NCBI GenBank assembly: GCA_028695025.1
Contig: JAQVJV010000005.1
Location: 1-48,114, forward strand
Length of the DNA: 48,114 nucleotides
Direction of reading: 5' to 3'
DNA from: Candidatus Moraniibacteriota bacterium
GTDB taxonomy: Bacteria > Patescibacteriota > Minisyncoccia > Moranbacterales > UBA11712
Positions 17,069 through 26,653 of the stretch are shown here, piece after piece (within the stretch, counting starts at the first letter, position 1; the number at the start of each line of letters is the position of its first letter). Both the position numbers and the translations under genes were made by a program. The notes beneath the pieces are model-generated. The model saw only the letters and a program-made list of their open reading frames with translations, was not told where the DNA came from and made no database searches.

Positions 17069-18046
17069 ATGGAAAATGTTATTGAAGTCAAAAATTTGGT
17101 GAAAAAGTTCGGTGAAGTGACGGCGGTGGACGGCGTTTCTTTCGAGGTGAAAAAAGGAGAAATATTCGGATTTTTGGGACCGAACGGTGCCGGAAAATCA
17201 ACGACAATCAGCATGCTTTCAACACTTGCGGAGCCGACATCGGGGTCTGCGGCCATCAACGGTTTCGACGTGAGCGAGAACCGCGACGATGTGCGAAAAT
17301 CTATCGGTCTTGTTTTTCAAGACCCAACGCTTGACGACCGTCTCACGGCTGAGGAAAATCTTCGTTTTCACGCCCGGCTCTATGGTGTTTCCAATGAAGA
17401 TTATGAAAAAAGAGTGGAGGAAGTACTTGACTTGGTTGAACTCAAAGATCGGCGGCATGATTTGGTCCGGACATATTCAGGCGGGATGAAACGGCGGTTG
17501 GAAATAGGACGAGGGCTCATTCATTATCCAGCGGTACTCTTTCTTGATGAGCCGACAATAGGGCTTGATCCGCAGACGCGGGCGCATCTTTGGGAATATA
17601 TCTTGCGGCTCAAAAAAGAAAAAGAAATGACGATTTTCATGACGACGCACTATATGAACGAGGCGGAGTATTGTGACCGGATTGCAATCATAGACCGGGG
17701 GAAAATCGTGGCACTTGAAACTCCAGAGAGGCTCAAGAAAAATATCGGTGGAGACATTATACAAATGAAGAGCGCAGAAAAAGAAAAGCTGGTTCGAGAA
17801 ATCAAGGAAAAATACGATATCGGAGCAAAATCCGGCGAACATGATATTGTGCAGATTGAAGTGGCAAATGCTGAAACATTTCTTCCACGTCTTTTCAATG
17901 AACTTGATACGAAAATCAATTCGATCGAAATGCGCCGGCCGACGCTCGACGACGTTTTTTTGAGCCTTACCGGAAAGCGTATCCGCGAGGAACACGCGTC
18001 GGGAAAAGACGATATCCGGGCGCATATGAGAATGAGAGGGAGATAA
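17069..18046 (+). CDS. ABC transporter ATP-binding protein (DrrA/NodI-like)
   Basis: GPNGAGKST, YSGGMKRRLEIGRGL, LFLDEPTIGLDP; start reset to 17069 because the track ORF (16973) runs through the tRNA. Confidence 0.92.
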   Translation: MENVIEVKNLVKKFGEVTAVDGVSFEVKKGEIFGFLGPNGAGKSTTISMLSTLAEPTSGSAAINGFDVSENRDDVRKSIGLVFQDPTLDDRLTAEENLRFHARLYGVSNEDYEKRVEEVLDLVELKDRRHDLVRTYSGGMKRRLEIGRGLIHYPAVLFLDEPTIGLDPQTRAHLWEYILRLKKEKEMTIFMTTHYMNEAEYCDRIAIIDRGKIVALETPERLKKNIGGDIIQMKSAEKEKLVREIKEKYDIGAKSGEHDIVQIEVANAETFLPRLFNELDTKINSIEMRRPTLDDVFLSLTGKRIREEHASGKDDIRAHMRMRGR

Positions 18047-18062
18047 TTTTATATTTATATCC

Positions 18063-18842
18063 ATGAATTTTTCAGCCATTTATATAATTTGGGAGCGGGA
18101 AATAATCCGATATTGGAGGGACAAAATCAGGATTGTGACAACGTTCATCCAGCCTTTGATGTTTTTGGCCATCTTTGGTACAGGTCTTCGCTCCACACTT
18201 GCTTCAAGCAGTCTCGGGATTGATTTTCTCAAATTCATGTTCCCTGGAATCATCGCGATGAATGTGATGGGGGTGGCTTTTTTCTCGACAATTTCCACGG
18301 TTTGGGATCGTGAATTCGGATTTTTGAAGGAGATCCTGGTGGCGCCTGTTTCGCGAATATCCATCGTCTTCGGAAAATCTTTGGGAGCGACCGCAATTGC
18401 CGCAACGCAGGCTCTTTTGCTCCTGATTCTTGCGCCCCTAATTGGCCTTTCTTTTCCTTTGAGCATTGTCCCGGAATTGTTTCTTTTCATGCTACTTCTC
18501 GCCTTTACGATTTCGGGACTGGGATTACTCATCGCTTCGCTTATGAAATCGCTCGAAAGCTTCGGGCTTTTGATGCAGCTTTTGGTTTTTCCGATGTTTT
18601 TTCTTTCCGGAGCTTTTTTCCCGCTCCAAAATGTGCCTGGCTGGATGAAGATTCTTTCGGCAGTCAATCCGCTTTCCTATGGAGTAGATGCATTGAGAGA
18701 GATAATTCTGAGAACCCAAATTGCGCCGGGAGAAATTGCCAAAATCATTCTTCGTTCTCCCGTGGAAAATGCCGGATACCTGGTTCTGTTTTCAATCATT
18801 CTCATTTTCGCAGCAGTTGTCGCTTTTAACCGGCAAAATTAA
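18063..18842 (+). CDS. ABC-2 type transporter permease
   Basis: Multi-TM; FLSGAFFPLQNVPGWMKILSAVNPLSYGVDALRE; follows the ATPase. Confidence 0.9.
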   Translation: MNFSAIYIIWEREIIRYWRDKIRIVTTFIQPLMFLAIFGTGLRSTLASSSLGIDFLKFMFPGIIAMNVMGVAFFSTISTVWDREFGFLKEILVAPVSRISIVFGKSLGATAIAATQALLLLILAPLIGLSFPLSIVPELFLFMLLLAFTISGLGLLIASLMKSLESFGLLMQLLVFPMFFLSGAFFPLQNVPGWMKILSAVNPLSYGVDALREIILRTQIAPGEIAKIILRSPVENAGYLVLFSIILIFAAVVAFNRQN

Positions 18843-18941
18843 TATTTTCCATATTTATTATAGATGAGGTTGGTCCGGAAAAGCTTTTTTGTTTTTCGTT
18901 ACTCTGCTAAAATAAAAGAAAATAAATGCTAAAGAAAAAAT

Positions 18942-19214
18942 ATGTCCGAAAAAAGAGTTTTCGAGGCCGAACAAGCAAAGGAAATCGGCGAGAAATTGGG
19001 GATCAAATGGGATAAATTTGATGTTGATCAATTTCGTATGGGAATGGATGTGGAGCTCGAACACGGGACCGTTGATTCAAACACTGACGTGACAAATGAT
19101 GATCCTATTCTTACTGGGAAAATCGCCCTAGCGCACCTCAATGAATTTCCGGATTATTATACCCGGCTTTATGCCATGGAAGAGGAAGCGGAAAAATTCT
19201 GGGAAGGAAAGTGA
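18942..19214 (+). CDS. DUF5661-like protein
   Basis: MSEKRVFEAEQAKEIGEKLGIKWDKFDVDQFRMGMDVELEHG...ALAHLNEFPDYYTRL. Confidence 0.7.
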   Translation: MSEKRVFEAEQAKEIGEKLGIKWDKFDVDQFRMGMDVELEHGTVDSNTDVTNDDPILTGKIALAHLNEFPDYYTRLYAMEEEAEKFWEGK

Positions 19215-19238
19215 GTTTCAAAAAATAACTTCGAAAAA

Positions 19239-21293
19239 ATGGAGGAAAATAAAAACAAAGAGGCTAATTTGAAGTATCTTTTGGTCATTTCAGCCGCGCT
19301 TGTTGTTTTTGCCGGGCTGTTTTTTGTATACCAAGACCAATGGAAGGGCGTGAGTTTTCCGTTGATTGAGGATAACTTGCCCAATTTGAACCAGCAAAAA
19401 CCGGAGAAAGTGAAAAAGTTTTCTTCGGCGGAGGAATTTAGGGAATATATAGAAAAGGGGAGAAATATTTCCGAACTTTCCGTTGGGCAAGGCATATCCG
19501 GCAGTTTAGGGATGCTTGAAATGCAATCAAATGACGCTTCAAAAGTTCCGCAGGCCACGAGTCTTGCGGCTGTGCCAGAGCGGTTTTCTGTGACCAATAT
19601 TCAGGTGGCCGGCATCGATGAGCCGGACATAGTGAAAACGGACGGAAAAGAAATATATTTTTCCTCTTCCCGGTCGGAATTGGTGCCGCTTCGGGACATG
19701 GATCAATCAAGCAATTCTTCGATACCTTCTCCGATCCGCGACACAGGGGGGACAAAAGCGATCAAGGCTTTTCCTTTGGAAAATTTAGCGCTGGATACAA
19801 AATTGGATAGAAATGGCGATCTTCTTCTTATTGGGAATACGCTCATTATCATTCCTCCTGAAAGATACTACTGGTCAAAGGATGCGAGCATGATATATGG
19901 CTACGATGTTACTGACCCGAAAAATCCCAAAGAGATCTGGAGTATTGAAATGAAAGAATCGGCTTCCATTGCCGCCGCCAGGCTCTATGACGGGAAGATT
20001 TATCTTGCCATAAAGACGGATATTTCCGATGAAAACAATTTTTGCGATATGGAGCCGCTAGTTTGGGATGGAAAGCCTTGGCGCATGGACTGTTCCGAGA
20101 TATACCATCCAGCATCAGTTGTCCCGGTCGACGCGACATACACAGCTATGATTTTGGATCCGGCGACAGGGGAAATCAAGAAAAATGTGAGTTTCGTCGG
20201 ATCAAGCGATTATTCTTCTTCGGTCGTTTATATGTCCGGAAACGCCCTTTATTTCACTTATTATACTCCCGGAGATCGGTTGAAAATTCTCCTAACTTTT
20301 TTCTCTGAAAACAAAAATCTGATTCCGGATTGGCTCTTGGAAAAACTGGAAAAACTGGAAACGTATGATATTTCCGCTTCAGCCAAATCAACCGAGATTG
20401 GAAATCTCATTGGGCGGTACCAGAAATCTCTTTCAAGCGATGACCGCCTCAAATTGAACAATGAAATCGGGAATCGGATGTCTGATTTCTCAATCAAGCA
20501 CAGCCGCGATTTTGGGAGTACTAACATCATAAAGATGCGCAGTGATGATCTTTCAATCAGGGCAACCGGAGTTGTTCCGGGAAAATTGCTCAATCAATTT
20601 TCACTCGATGAATATAACAACAATTTACGCGTGGCGATCACAGCTGGTGAAAATTTTTTCAACTGGGGATTGGGAGCGGGGAATAGCGCGGGAACGGTTA
20701 GCGATGTCTATATTCTCGACGATGATTTGAAGATGAAGGGGTCAGTTGTTGGTCTTGGAAGGGGCGAGAAAATATATGCTGTTCGCTTCATTGGGAACAA
20801 TGGCTACGTTGTCACTTTCAAACAAACTGATCCTTTCTATGTTCTTGATCTCTCGGATTCGGAAAATCCCAAAGAGGCGGGAGAGCTCAAAATTCCGGGA
20901 TATTCTTCATATCTTCATCCAATTGCGGAAAACAGGATTCTCGGGGTGGGAGAGGAAGGCGGAAAAGTGAAAGTTTCCCTTTTTGACGTGGCCGACCCGT
21001 CCAGTCCGGAAGAAATCGCGAAATATAACCTTGATGAATATTGGTCGGGAATTTCCGAAACCCATCATGCCTTTCTCCAGGATGCGGAACATGAAATTTT
21101 CTTTTTGCCGGGATCAAAAGGCGGCTATATCTTTTCCTATACGGAGGACGGCTTCAATCTTGAAAAAACAATTTCCCAGGCAGGCGTGGAGCGGGCGCTG
21201 TATATAAACGACTATTTGTATGTGATCGGCGAAAATGGCCTGGTTGTCCTGGATGAGAAAAATTGGAATAAAGTGAAAGAATTTGATATATAA
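19239..21293 (+). CDS. Membrane-anchored beta-propeller domain protein
   Basis: N-terminal TM, VAGIDEPDIVKTDGKEIYFSS, repeated propeller blades (Beta_propel family-like). Confidence 0.85.
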   Translation: MEENKNKEANLKYLLVISAALVVFAGLFFVYQDQWKGVSFPLIEDNLPNLNQQKPEKVKKFSSAEEFREYIEKGRNISELSVGQGISGSLGMLEMQSNDASKVPQATSLAAVPERFSVTNIQVAGIDEPDIVKTDGKEIYFSSSRSELVPLRDMDQSSNSSIPSPIRDTGGTKAIKAFPLENLALDTKLDRNGDLLLIGNTLIIIPPERYYWSKDASMIYGYDVTDPKNPKEIWSIEMKESASIAAARLYDGKIYLAIKTDISDENNFCDMEPLVWDGKPWRMDCSEIYHPASVVPVDATYTAMILDPATGEIKKNVSFVGSSDYSSSVVYMSGNALYFTYYTPGDRLKILLTFFSENKNLIPDWLLEKLEKLETYDISASAKSTEIGNLIGRYQKSLSSDDRLKLNNEIGNRMSDFSIKHSRDFGSTNIIKMRSDDLSIRATGVVPGKLLNQFSLDEYNNNLRVAITAGENFFNWGLGAGNSAGTVSDVYILDDDLKMKGSVVGLGRGEKIYAVRFIGNNGYVVTFKQTDPFYVLDLSDSENPKEAGELKIPGYSSYLHPIAENRILGVGEEGGKVKVSLFDVADPSSPEEIAKYNLDEYWSGISETHHAFLQDAEHEIFFLPGSKGGYIFSYTEDGFNLEKTISQAGVERALYINDYLYVIGENGLVVLDEKNWNKVKEFDI

Positions 21294-21359
21294 AAGGGAT
21301 GAAATTATAATAAGCAAGGGCGGTTTACAAGTTCCGCCATCTTTGGTTTTGATCCGAAA

Positions 21360-21944
21360 ATGATCAAGAAAGACGAATGTCTCAACAAAACCGACGAAGA
21401 ATTGGTTGCCCTGACGATTGAAAACCAGGATTTTTTTGCGTGCCTGGTGGATCGCTACACCGACAAGCTCACCCGCTATATCATGCGGATTTCCGCTTCT
21501 AACCGCGAAGATGCTGAAGATCTTCTCCAGGAAATTTTCGTGAAGGCCTATCGCAACCTCAATGATTTCGATCTGGATCTCAAGTTTTCCTCGTGGATAT
21601 ACCGGATTGCCCACAACCAGGTGATCAGTAGCTGGCGAAAGACGAAATCGCGCCCGCAAGTAGTAAAATTTGAAGCTGATGGGGATTTTTTGAAGTTTAT
21701 TGCCGCTGACGAGGATTTGGCCCTTGATACGGAGCGGAAATTTCGGGCCGAAGAGGTGCGGGCAGTGCTTGAAAAACTGGATGATAAATATGAAGAGGTA
21801 CTGGTGCTCAAATTTTTGGAAGGGAAAGATTACAAAGAAATATCTGACATTTTGCAAAAACCGCTGGGAACGGTAGCGACTCTCATCAACCGGGCGAAAA
21901 AACAGCTGAAAACAATCATCGAGGAGGAGAATATTAATTTTTAG
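21360..21944 (+). CDS. ECF-type RNA polymerase sigma factor
   Basis: Region 2 DAEDLLQEIFVKAYRNL...FSSWIYRIAHNQVISSWRK; region 4 YKEISDILQKPLGTVATLINRAKKQLK. Confidence 0.92.
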   Translation: MIKKDECLNKTDEELVALTIENQDFFACLVDRYTDKLTRYIMRISASNREDAEDLLQEIFVKAYRNLNDFDLDLKFSSWIYRIAHNQVISSWRKTKSRPQVVKFEADGDFLKFIAADEDLALDTERKFRAEEVRAVLEKLDDKYEEVLVLKFLEGKDYKEISDILQKPLGTVATLINRAKKQLKTIIEEENINF

Positions 21945-21956
21945 GCGGCGAAAAAA

Positions 21957-22721
21957 ATGGAGAAGCTAGGCGACAAAATTCTCGACAAAATCAAGAAAGA
22001 AAAAATCGAACCGCGTCCCAAGTGGCAGTTTCTTCTCCGCGACTGCTCCGTCTGGCTTTTTTTCCTGGTGTCGCTGGTTGTCGGCGCAGTGGCTTTTTGC
22101 GTTTCGCTTTATATTTTCCTGAACAACGATTGGGACCTGTACCAATATTTGCACACGACCCTGGTCGGCCATGTCCTCATTTCCATCCCTTACGTCTGGA
22201 TAGCTATCCTGGTCGCCTTTGTCCTGATCGCCAACTATAATTTCAAATACACCCGCAACGGATACCGCCATGAAACTTTCTTGGTTGTCGGGTTGAGCGT
22301 TGCTGGAAGCCTTCTTTTTGGGGCATTTTTGCACTCGATGGGAATGGGGGAGCGGATTGAGAACGCCGTGTCTGACGGTTTGCCTTTCTATGAAAAAATG
22401 GTTTGCTGCGGCAATCGGAAAGATATTTGGGATCATCCGGAAAACGGCCTTTTGGGCGGGGAAATCACCGATGTGTTTGATCCTGAAAATTTCGAAGTGA
22501 AGGATTTTCAGGGCGCATTTTGGTCGGTCCGGGAAACGGATGATACCATCGAATATGCGCCGCTTCAGATGATTGTCGGCGAAGAAGTGAAGATCATCGG
22601 GGAAAAAGAAGGCCCGGACATTTTTTGGGCGCGGGAAATCCGTCCTTGGAAAGATCGGGGTGAAAAAAGAAAAACGATTGACAGGATAGTTCCGTTCATG
22701 CCGCCCATGCTGAATAATTGA
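21957..22721 (+). CDS. Multi-TM protein, candidate anti-sigma partner
   Basis: Cytosolic N-terminus plus about 3 TM helices and extracytoplasmic domain; 12 bp after the ECF sigma gene. Confidence 0.6.
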   Translation: MEKLGDKILDKIKKEKIEPRPKWQFLLRDCSVWLFFLVSLVVGAVAFCVSLYIFLNNDWDLYQYLHTTLVGHVLISIPYVWIAILVAFVLIANYNFKYTRNGYRHETFLVVGLSVAGSLLFGAFLHSMGMGERIENAVSDGLPFYEKMVCCGNRKDIWDHPENGLLGGEITDVFDPENFEVKDFQGAFWSVRETDDTIEYAPLQMIVGEEVKIIGEKEGPDIFWAREIRPWKDRGEKRKTIDRIVPFMPPMLNN

Positions 22722-22734
22722 CCTGAAGCAAAAA

Positions 22735-22757
22735 ACCCGGCAAACACCGGGTCTTTT
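22735..22757 (+). terminator. Intrinsic terminator
   Basis: acccgg-caaaca-ccgggt-ctttta. Confidence 0.7.
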
Positions 22758-22771
22758 ATATTGAAAAATTT

Positions 22772-23404
22772 CTATTCCAAACAACAATCAATGGCTTTTC
22801 GCACCAAATCGCCTAACTTTCCCAAAAATCCGGCGTTTTTGCTTGCGTTGGTGGATGCCGGTTGGCTATTTTCGGCTAAAGAGACTTTCTTCTCCGAAAC
22901 GGAATCGGCTTTGTCGGCATTGTCGATGCTGTCTGGCTGTTTGTCGTGGACATTCAAAGCGTTGTCGCCGATTTTCTTGATATCATCGGTGTTGATAAGT
23001 TTCATGTTGAGCCCCCAGAAGAGAGAATAAAGGTCATAAGCTTTTTCAAAAAGCTCGCGGGCTTCTTCCTTGTTGCCCATGCCTTGTTGCTTGGTTCCCA
23101 CTTCCATGACCCGCATCGAAGCGGCAAGAAGGTGTTTCGAAATGCACCAAACTTCCCCTTCGTATTCTTTGATGATTTTTCGCAAAAGCTCCCCGCGCAT
23201 TTTGCGGACTTCCTGGAGAAGGCCATAATATTCCGGTTTTCCTGTTTTGGCTCCGGTGAAGAAAAAATGTTCTTCGATCGAGACCAGGTTCATAATGGCG
23301 ATAGTAAGGTCCTGGTCCGACGAGAGATCCATTTTGTCGGATTTTTTCATCTCGTCGACGCGCTCGATTAGTTCGTTTATTTTTTGGAGTTTATCTTCGG
23401 ACAT
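22772..23404 (-). CDS. Hypothetical alpha-helical protein
   Basis: 210 aa, no antisense alternative with better coding character. Confidence 0.65.
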   Translation of the reverse strand: MSEDKLQKINELIERVDEMKKSDKMDLSSDQDLTIAIMNLVSIEEHFFFTGAKTGKPEYYGLLQEVRKMRGELLRKIIKEYEGEVWCISKHLLAASMRVMEVGTKQQGMGNKEEARELFEKAYDLYSLFWGLNMKLINTDDIKKIGDNALNVHDKQPDSIDNADKADSVSEKKVSLAENSQPASTNASKNAGFLGKLGDLVRKAIDCCLE

Positions 23405-23496
23405 TGTGGTTATGATACAAATATGCGGATCCTATGCAAATCTACAAATTTGAATATTCCCTATATTTGCATTTATTCGTGTATTTGTACTGTTAT

Positions 23497-24021
23497 TTAA
23501 CAAGTATAATACAAAAGCAAGCTGGCGATGATGATAGGGAGGATGGCAAAAACGATTTTTTGTCCCTGGAAAAAAGATTTTCCGTCGTTTTTCTTCCTGG
23601 TGAAGACGTGAATGAATGTGCCAAGAGCAAGCAATAGGCTTCCGAGCGTAATCCCAAAAAGCAATTTGTCGATGCCGCAAATCTGGTGGAAGGGATGTCC
23701 GATTTTTCCTTTGAGCCAAAGGGGAATAAGGATAATGGCATAATAGGCGGCAAAGACGGCGATTTTTCGGCCTTTGAAGCGGATATTTTTCTTGTCGAGC
23801 CAAGTGATGGTCCAAACCGACATGGAAACGATGAGGGCCCCGATCCAAAGTCCGGAAATGGAATCGTCAATTCCCAGCCATTCGGCAAGCCCGAGCCCCG
23901 CACCGACTGCCACAGTGCAAACAGGACAAACAGCGAAAACTTGCTTGGCGGAAAAAACGAAAGATGCTATAATTATAAATAATATCTTTGTCATTGTTTT
24001 TTTGTCTGAATTGATCTTCAT
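23497..24021 (-). CDS. Multi-TM protein with CPVC motif
   Basis: Signal-like N-terminus ...VFAVCPVCTVAVGAGLGLAEWLGIDDSISGLWIGALI then several TMs. Confidence 0.7.
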   Translation of the reverse strand: MKINSDKKTMTKILFIIIASFVFSAKQVFAVCPVCTVAVGAGLGLAEWLGIDDSISGLWIGALIVSMSVWTITWLDKKNIRFKGRKIAVFAAYYAIILIPLWLKGKIGHPFHQICGIDKLLFGITLGSLLLALGTFIHVFTRKKNDGKSFFQGQKIVFAILPIIIASLLLYYTC

Positions 24022-24052
24022 GCTTAGTTCAGGATAATACTAAAATCAATGC

Positions 24053-24081
24053 TTGGCAAATAAAAACTATTCTGGTAAAAT
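24053..24081 (+). promoter_or_regulatory. Promoter of surface-protein cluster
   Basis: TTGGCA-17 bp-TAAAAT. Confidence 0.6.
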
Positions 24082-24099
24082 AAAAAACAAGAACGAAAA

Positions 24100-25065
24100 A
24101 TGAAAAAAACAAAACTCAAAAAATTTTCTCAAAAGAGTACGAAGATATTTTTTTCTGTCGCGCTTTTTATTTTGGTTTTTGGAATGGCAAGCGTGGTGAA
24201 GATCCAGGCGGGCAGTTCTGACAGTGTGACTGGTTGGCTATGGGGAGGAACTGATGATGGTGTCGGCAATACGACCAACGTCGGCTGGATCAGCGCGAAT
24301 AGCACGAACACTGGCGCGCCTGTTTCCTATGGGATCAATGTCCCATCAAGCGATGGAAATGTCAGCGGTTATGCCTGGAGCGAAAACATTGGCTGGATAA
24401 GCTTTAATTCCAGTGATTTGACAGGGTGCCCTTTAGGAACATGCAACGCTAGAAGGGAGGGGGATTATCTTAAAGGCTGGGCAAGGATAATTGGTATCAA
24501 AACCGAGCTGGTTGCGGGAAATTCTGGTGGCTGGGAAGGTTGGATAAGCTTGGATGACAAAAACGGCACCAATAAATACGGGATCCAAATAAGCAAAATG
24601 TTGGGAGTGGGAAGCGGAAGCCACACCTATGCGTGGTCTGATGAGCTCGGCTGGATCGATTTTGGCCAAGCGAAAGTGAAAAATTGTCCGGCGATTTCCT
24701 GCGCGACAAGGCAAGTATGTTCAGGAAGCAGTTTTTCAAGCTGTGACTCCACGTTTTGTAGCCGTCCGTCCGGGGATACGGATGTTTCTTGTTCGCCAAG
24801 CGGGACTTCCTGGACCTGCGACAACGGATGCGGGACTACTATCAATTGTTCTGCAAGTCTCCTGTCAGATGTGGACGGAGCTTGCGGAGATTGGAACGGA
24901 TGCAGTAATCCAACCGGTGATTATTGCTCTTCCGGAACGAGAAGTAATTTGGCTGAAAATAACTACGAATCCAGCTGGGATTGCGAAGGGCAGTGTGGTG
25001 GCACGGATGTTCATTGCTCGGCCAACGGTCTCAAATCCTGCGGCTGGATCGAAACAAATCCATAG
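24100..25065 (+). CDS. Secreted surface protein with GWISF-type repeats and Cys-rich C-terminal module
   Basis: Signal peptide; YAWSENIGWISFNS, GGWEGWISLDD, YAWSDELGWIDFGQ repeats; C-terminal GLKSCGWIETNP*. Confidence 0.75.
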   Translation: MKKTKLKKFSQKSTKIFFSVALFILVFGMASVVKIQAGSSDSVTGWLWGGTDDGVGNTTNVGWISANSTNTGAPVSYGINVPSSDGNVSGYAWSENIGWISFNSSDLTGCPLGTCNARREGDYLKGWARIIGIKTELVAGNSGGWEGWISLDDKNGTNKYGIQISKMLGVGSGSHTYAWSDELGWIDFGQAKVKNCPAISCATRQVCSGSSFSSCDSTFCSRPSGDTDVSCSPSGTSWTCDNGCGTTINCSASLLSDVDGACGDWNGCSNPTGDYCSSGTRSNLAENNYESSWDCEGQCGGTDVHCSANGLKSCGWIETNP

Positions 25066-25106
25066 TTTTCGCATAACAATAATTTGTAATACATAACAAA
25101 AATAAT

Positions 25107-25892
25107 ATGAAGAAAATCATTTACTGGTTCTCTGTAGTTGTAGTGGGAATCGCTCTCGGTCTCGCGCTCCAATTCGCGCGGGCTTGGACTGAACCGGTTG
25201 CCACGCCTCCCGGCGGAAATCTGGGAGCGCCGATAAACACGGGAGGCACAACGCAAACCAAATCGGGGGACATTTGCACGACTTATGGGGGAACGACAAA
25301 GTGTTTGAGCAGTTCCGGCGGAGGTTCTCCAAGTGTAAGTATGTGTGTGTGTAGATTAGTTTATTCATATGTATCATGCGGTAATGGGTGGTATACGGAA
25401 GTTCAGAAAAATTGCGGGGAAGGATGGGAAAGTGCCATGACCTTTGGTTTTGCTTCAAACGAATTTCCAAATTGCGCCTGGCAGAATAGCAATATATATT
25501 TCCCTTGCGATGATGATATTTCGCATATTAGTTCAGATTTTCTCTATGAAGGGGATCATAATGCGAGCGCTTGCACGGATGAAGGCGGAGTGGTTGAAGT
25601 TTTAGACGGCGAGAGGGTTTGTCATTTCACGTATAGTTCTCCGAAGTCGGGTTGCCCCAGCGGATGGACAAGATATGGGGATTGGTCGGCAACCAGTAGC
25701 GATTCGGTTTCATGTTCAAGTTGCACGTCCTGCACTGTCACCGGATCACATTCCTGGGGGGATACGCCGGTGGAAAGTTGTGAATATAGTGTACCAACGA
25801 TTAGTGGTAGTGGCATTTCATGTTCATGGGGTTCATGGGCGACAACGACTACTCTTTGCTTGAAGAAGTTAACGGAAGCAGCTTGCTATTAG
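25107..25892 (+). CDS. Secreted/pilin-like surface protein
   Basis: N-terminal TM then AWTEPVATPPGGNLGAPINTGGTTQTKSG, a sequence style I associate with CPR surface proteins; Cys-rich C-terminal part. Confidence 0.6.
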   Translation: MKKIIYWFSVVVVGIALGLALQFARAWTEPVATPPGGNLGAPINTGGTTQTKSGDICTTYGGTTKCLSSSGGGSPSVSMCVCRLVYSYVSCGNGWYTEVQKNCGEGWESAMTFGFASNEFPNCAWQNSNIYFPCDDDISHISSDFLYEGDHNASACTDEGGVVEVLDGERVCHFTYSSPKSGCPSGWTRYGDWSATSSDSVSCSSCTSCTVTGSHSWGDTPVESCEYSVPTISGSGISCSWGSWATTTTLCLKKLTEAACY

Positions 25893-25919
25893 GCTTAATT
25901 TTTAATCGAATATTTCTTT

Positions 25920-26468
25920 ATGCAGGAACAAAACATGAAAAAAATATTATGGGGCGTTTCGGCGGTTCTAATGATTCTTGTCGCGGTGATAATTTTCCAG
26001 CAAATGACGCTGTTGAAACTGAAAAAAAACTTCCAGCAAGTCTTTCCCGACATGGACGACGCGGAAAACGTATCTTCTCCGGAGGACGGGACATCTGGTC
26101 AGATAGGGCCGGATGGCTATGATATTGCTGAACCAAGCGAAGTGAAAACTGTGAGAAATAATATTATAAACCAGACCAATATTATAAAAGGAGTGATAAC
26201 AAAAAAGGAAGGAGATGCCCTTTGGGTTGAGGCTGATGTGGTTGATTTGCGAAATCTGGCGAAAGGCGATCTTTCCCCGGAAGGCATGAAGAATCTGCCG
26301 ACTGTGAAAAAGACTTTTGAAGTGGCAATCAACGGCAAGACGGAATTTGAATCAATAACCAAAGATGAATTGGCAAAAGATATGAAAGTTGGGGTGTTTG
26401 CGGAAGAACTTGTTTATAAAGTTGAAAAGTTAACAGCCTTGAAAATCGGCAAATCCGACGAAGAATGA
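25920..26468 (+). CDS. Membrane-anchored hypothetical protein
   Basis: 182 aa, N-terminal TM; likely start at 25935 (MKKILWGVSAVLMILVAVII). Confidence 0.6.
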   Translation: MQEQNMKKILWGVSAVLMILVAVIIFQQMTLLKLKKNFQQVFPDMDDAENVSSPEDGTSGQIGPDGYDIAEPSEVKTVRNNIINQTNIIKGVITKKEGDALWVEADVVDLRNLAKGDLSPEGMKNLPTVKKTFEVAINGKTEFESITKDELAKDMKVGVFAEELVYKVEKLTALKIGKSDEE

Positions 26469-26653
26469 TTTCCTCCTCTTATGAAAATATTTATTGTTTA
26501 GCGAAGCGAGAGAAATTAAAGCAAGATTCGATTTCCGAGCGAGTGACAACATCAAAATGGTAAATACCCTGTGTCTTGCCGCGGAACCCGCAGGATCCAA
26601 GGCTTGCCCTGGGGTTAATACCGATTTATTTAAGCGATTAAGTTTCCCTCCAG

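Noticed and set aside
26480-26650. Possible ncRNA between the 182-aa gene and ubiA
   Set aside because: Contains imperfect ggtaaataccc/ggggttaatacc inverted ends but no recognisable RNA family; probably a degenerate palindromic repeat.
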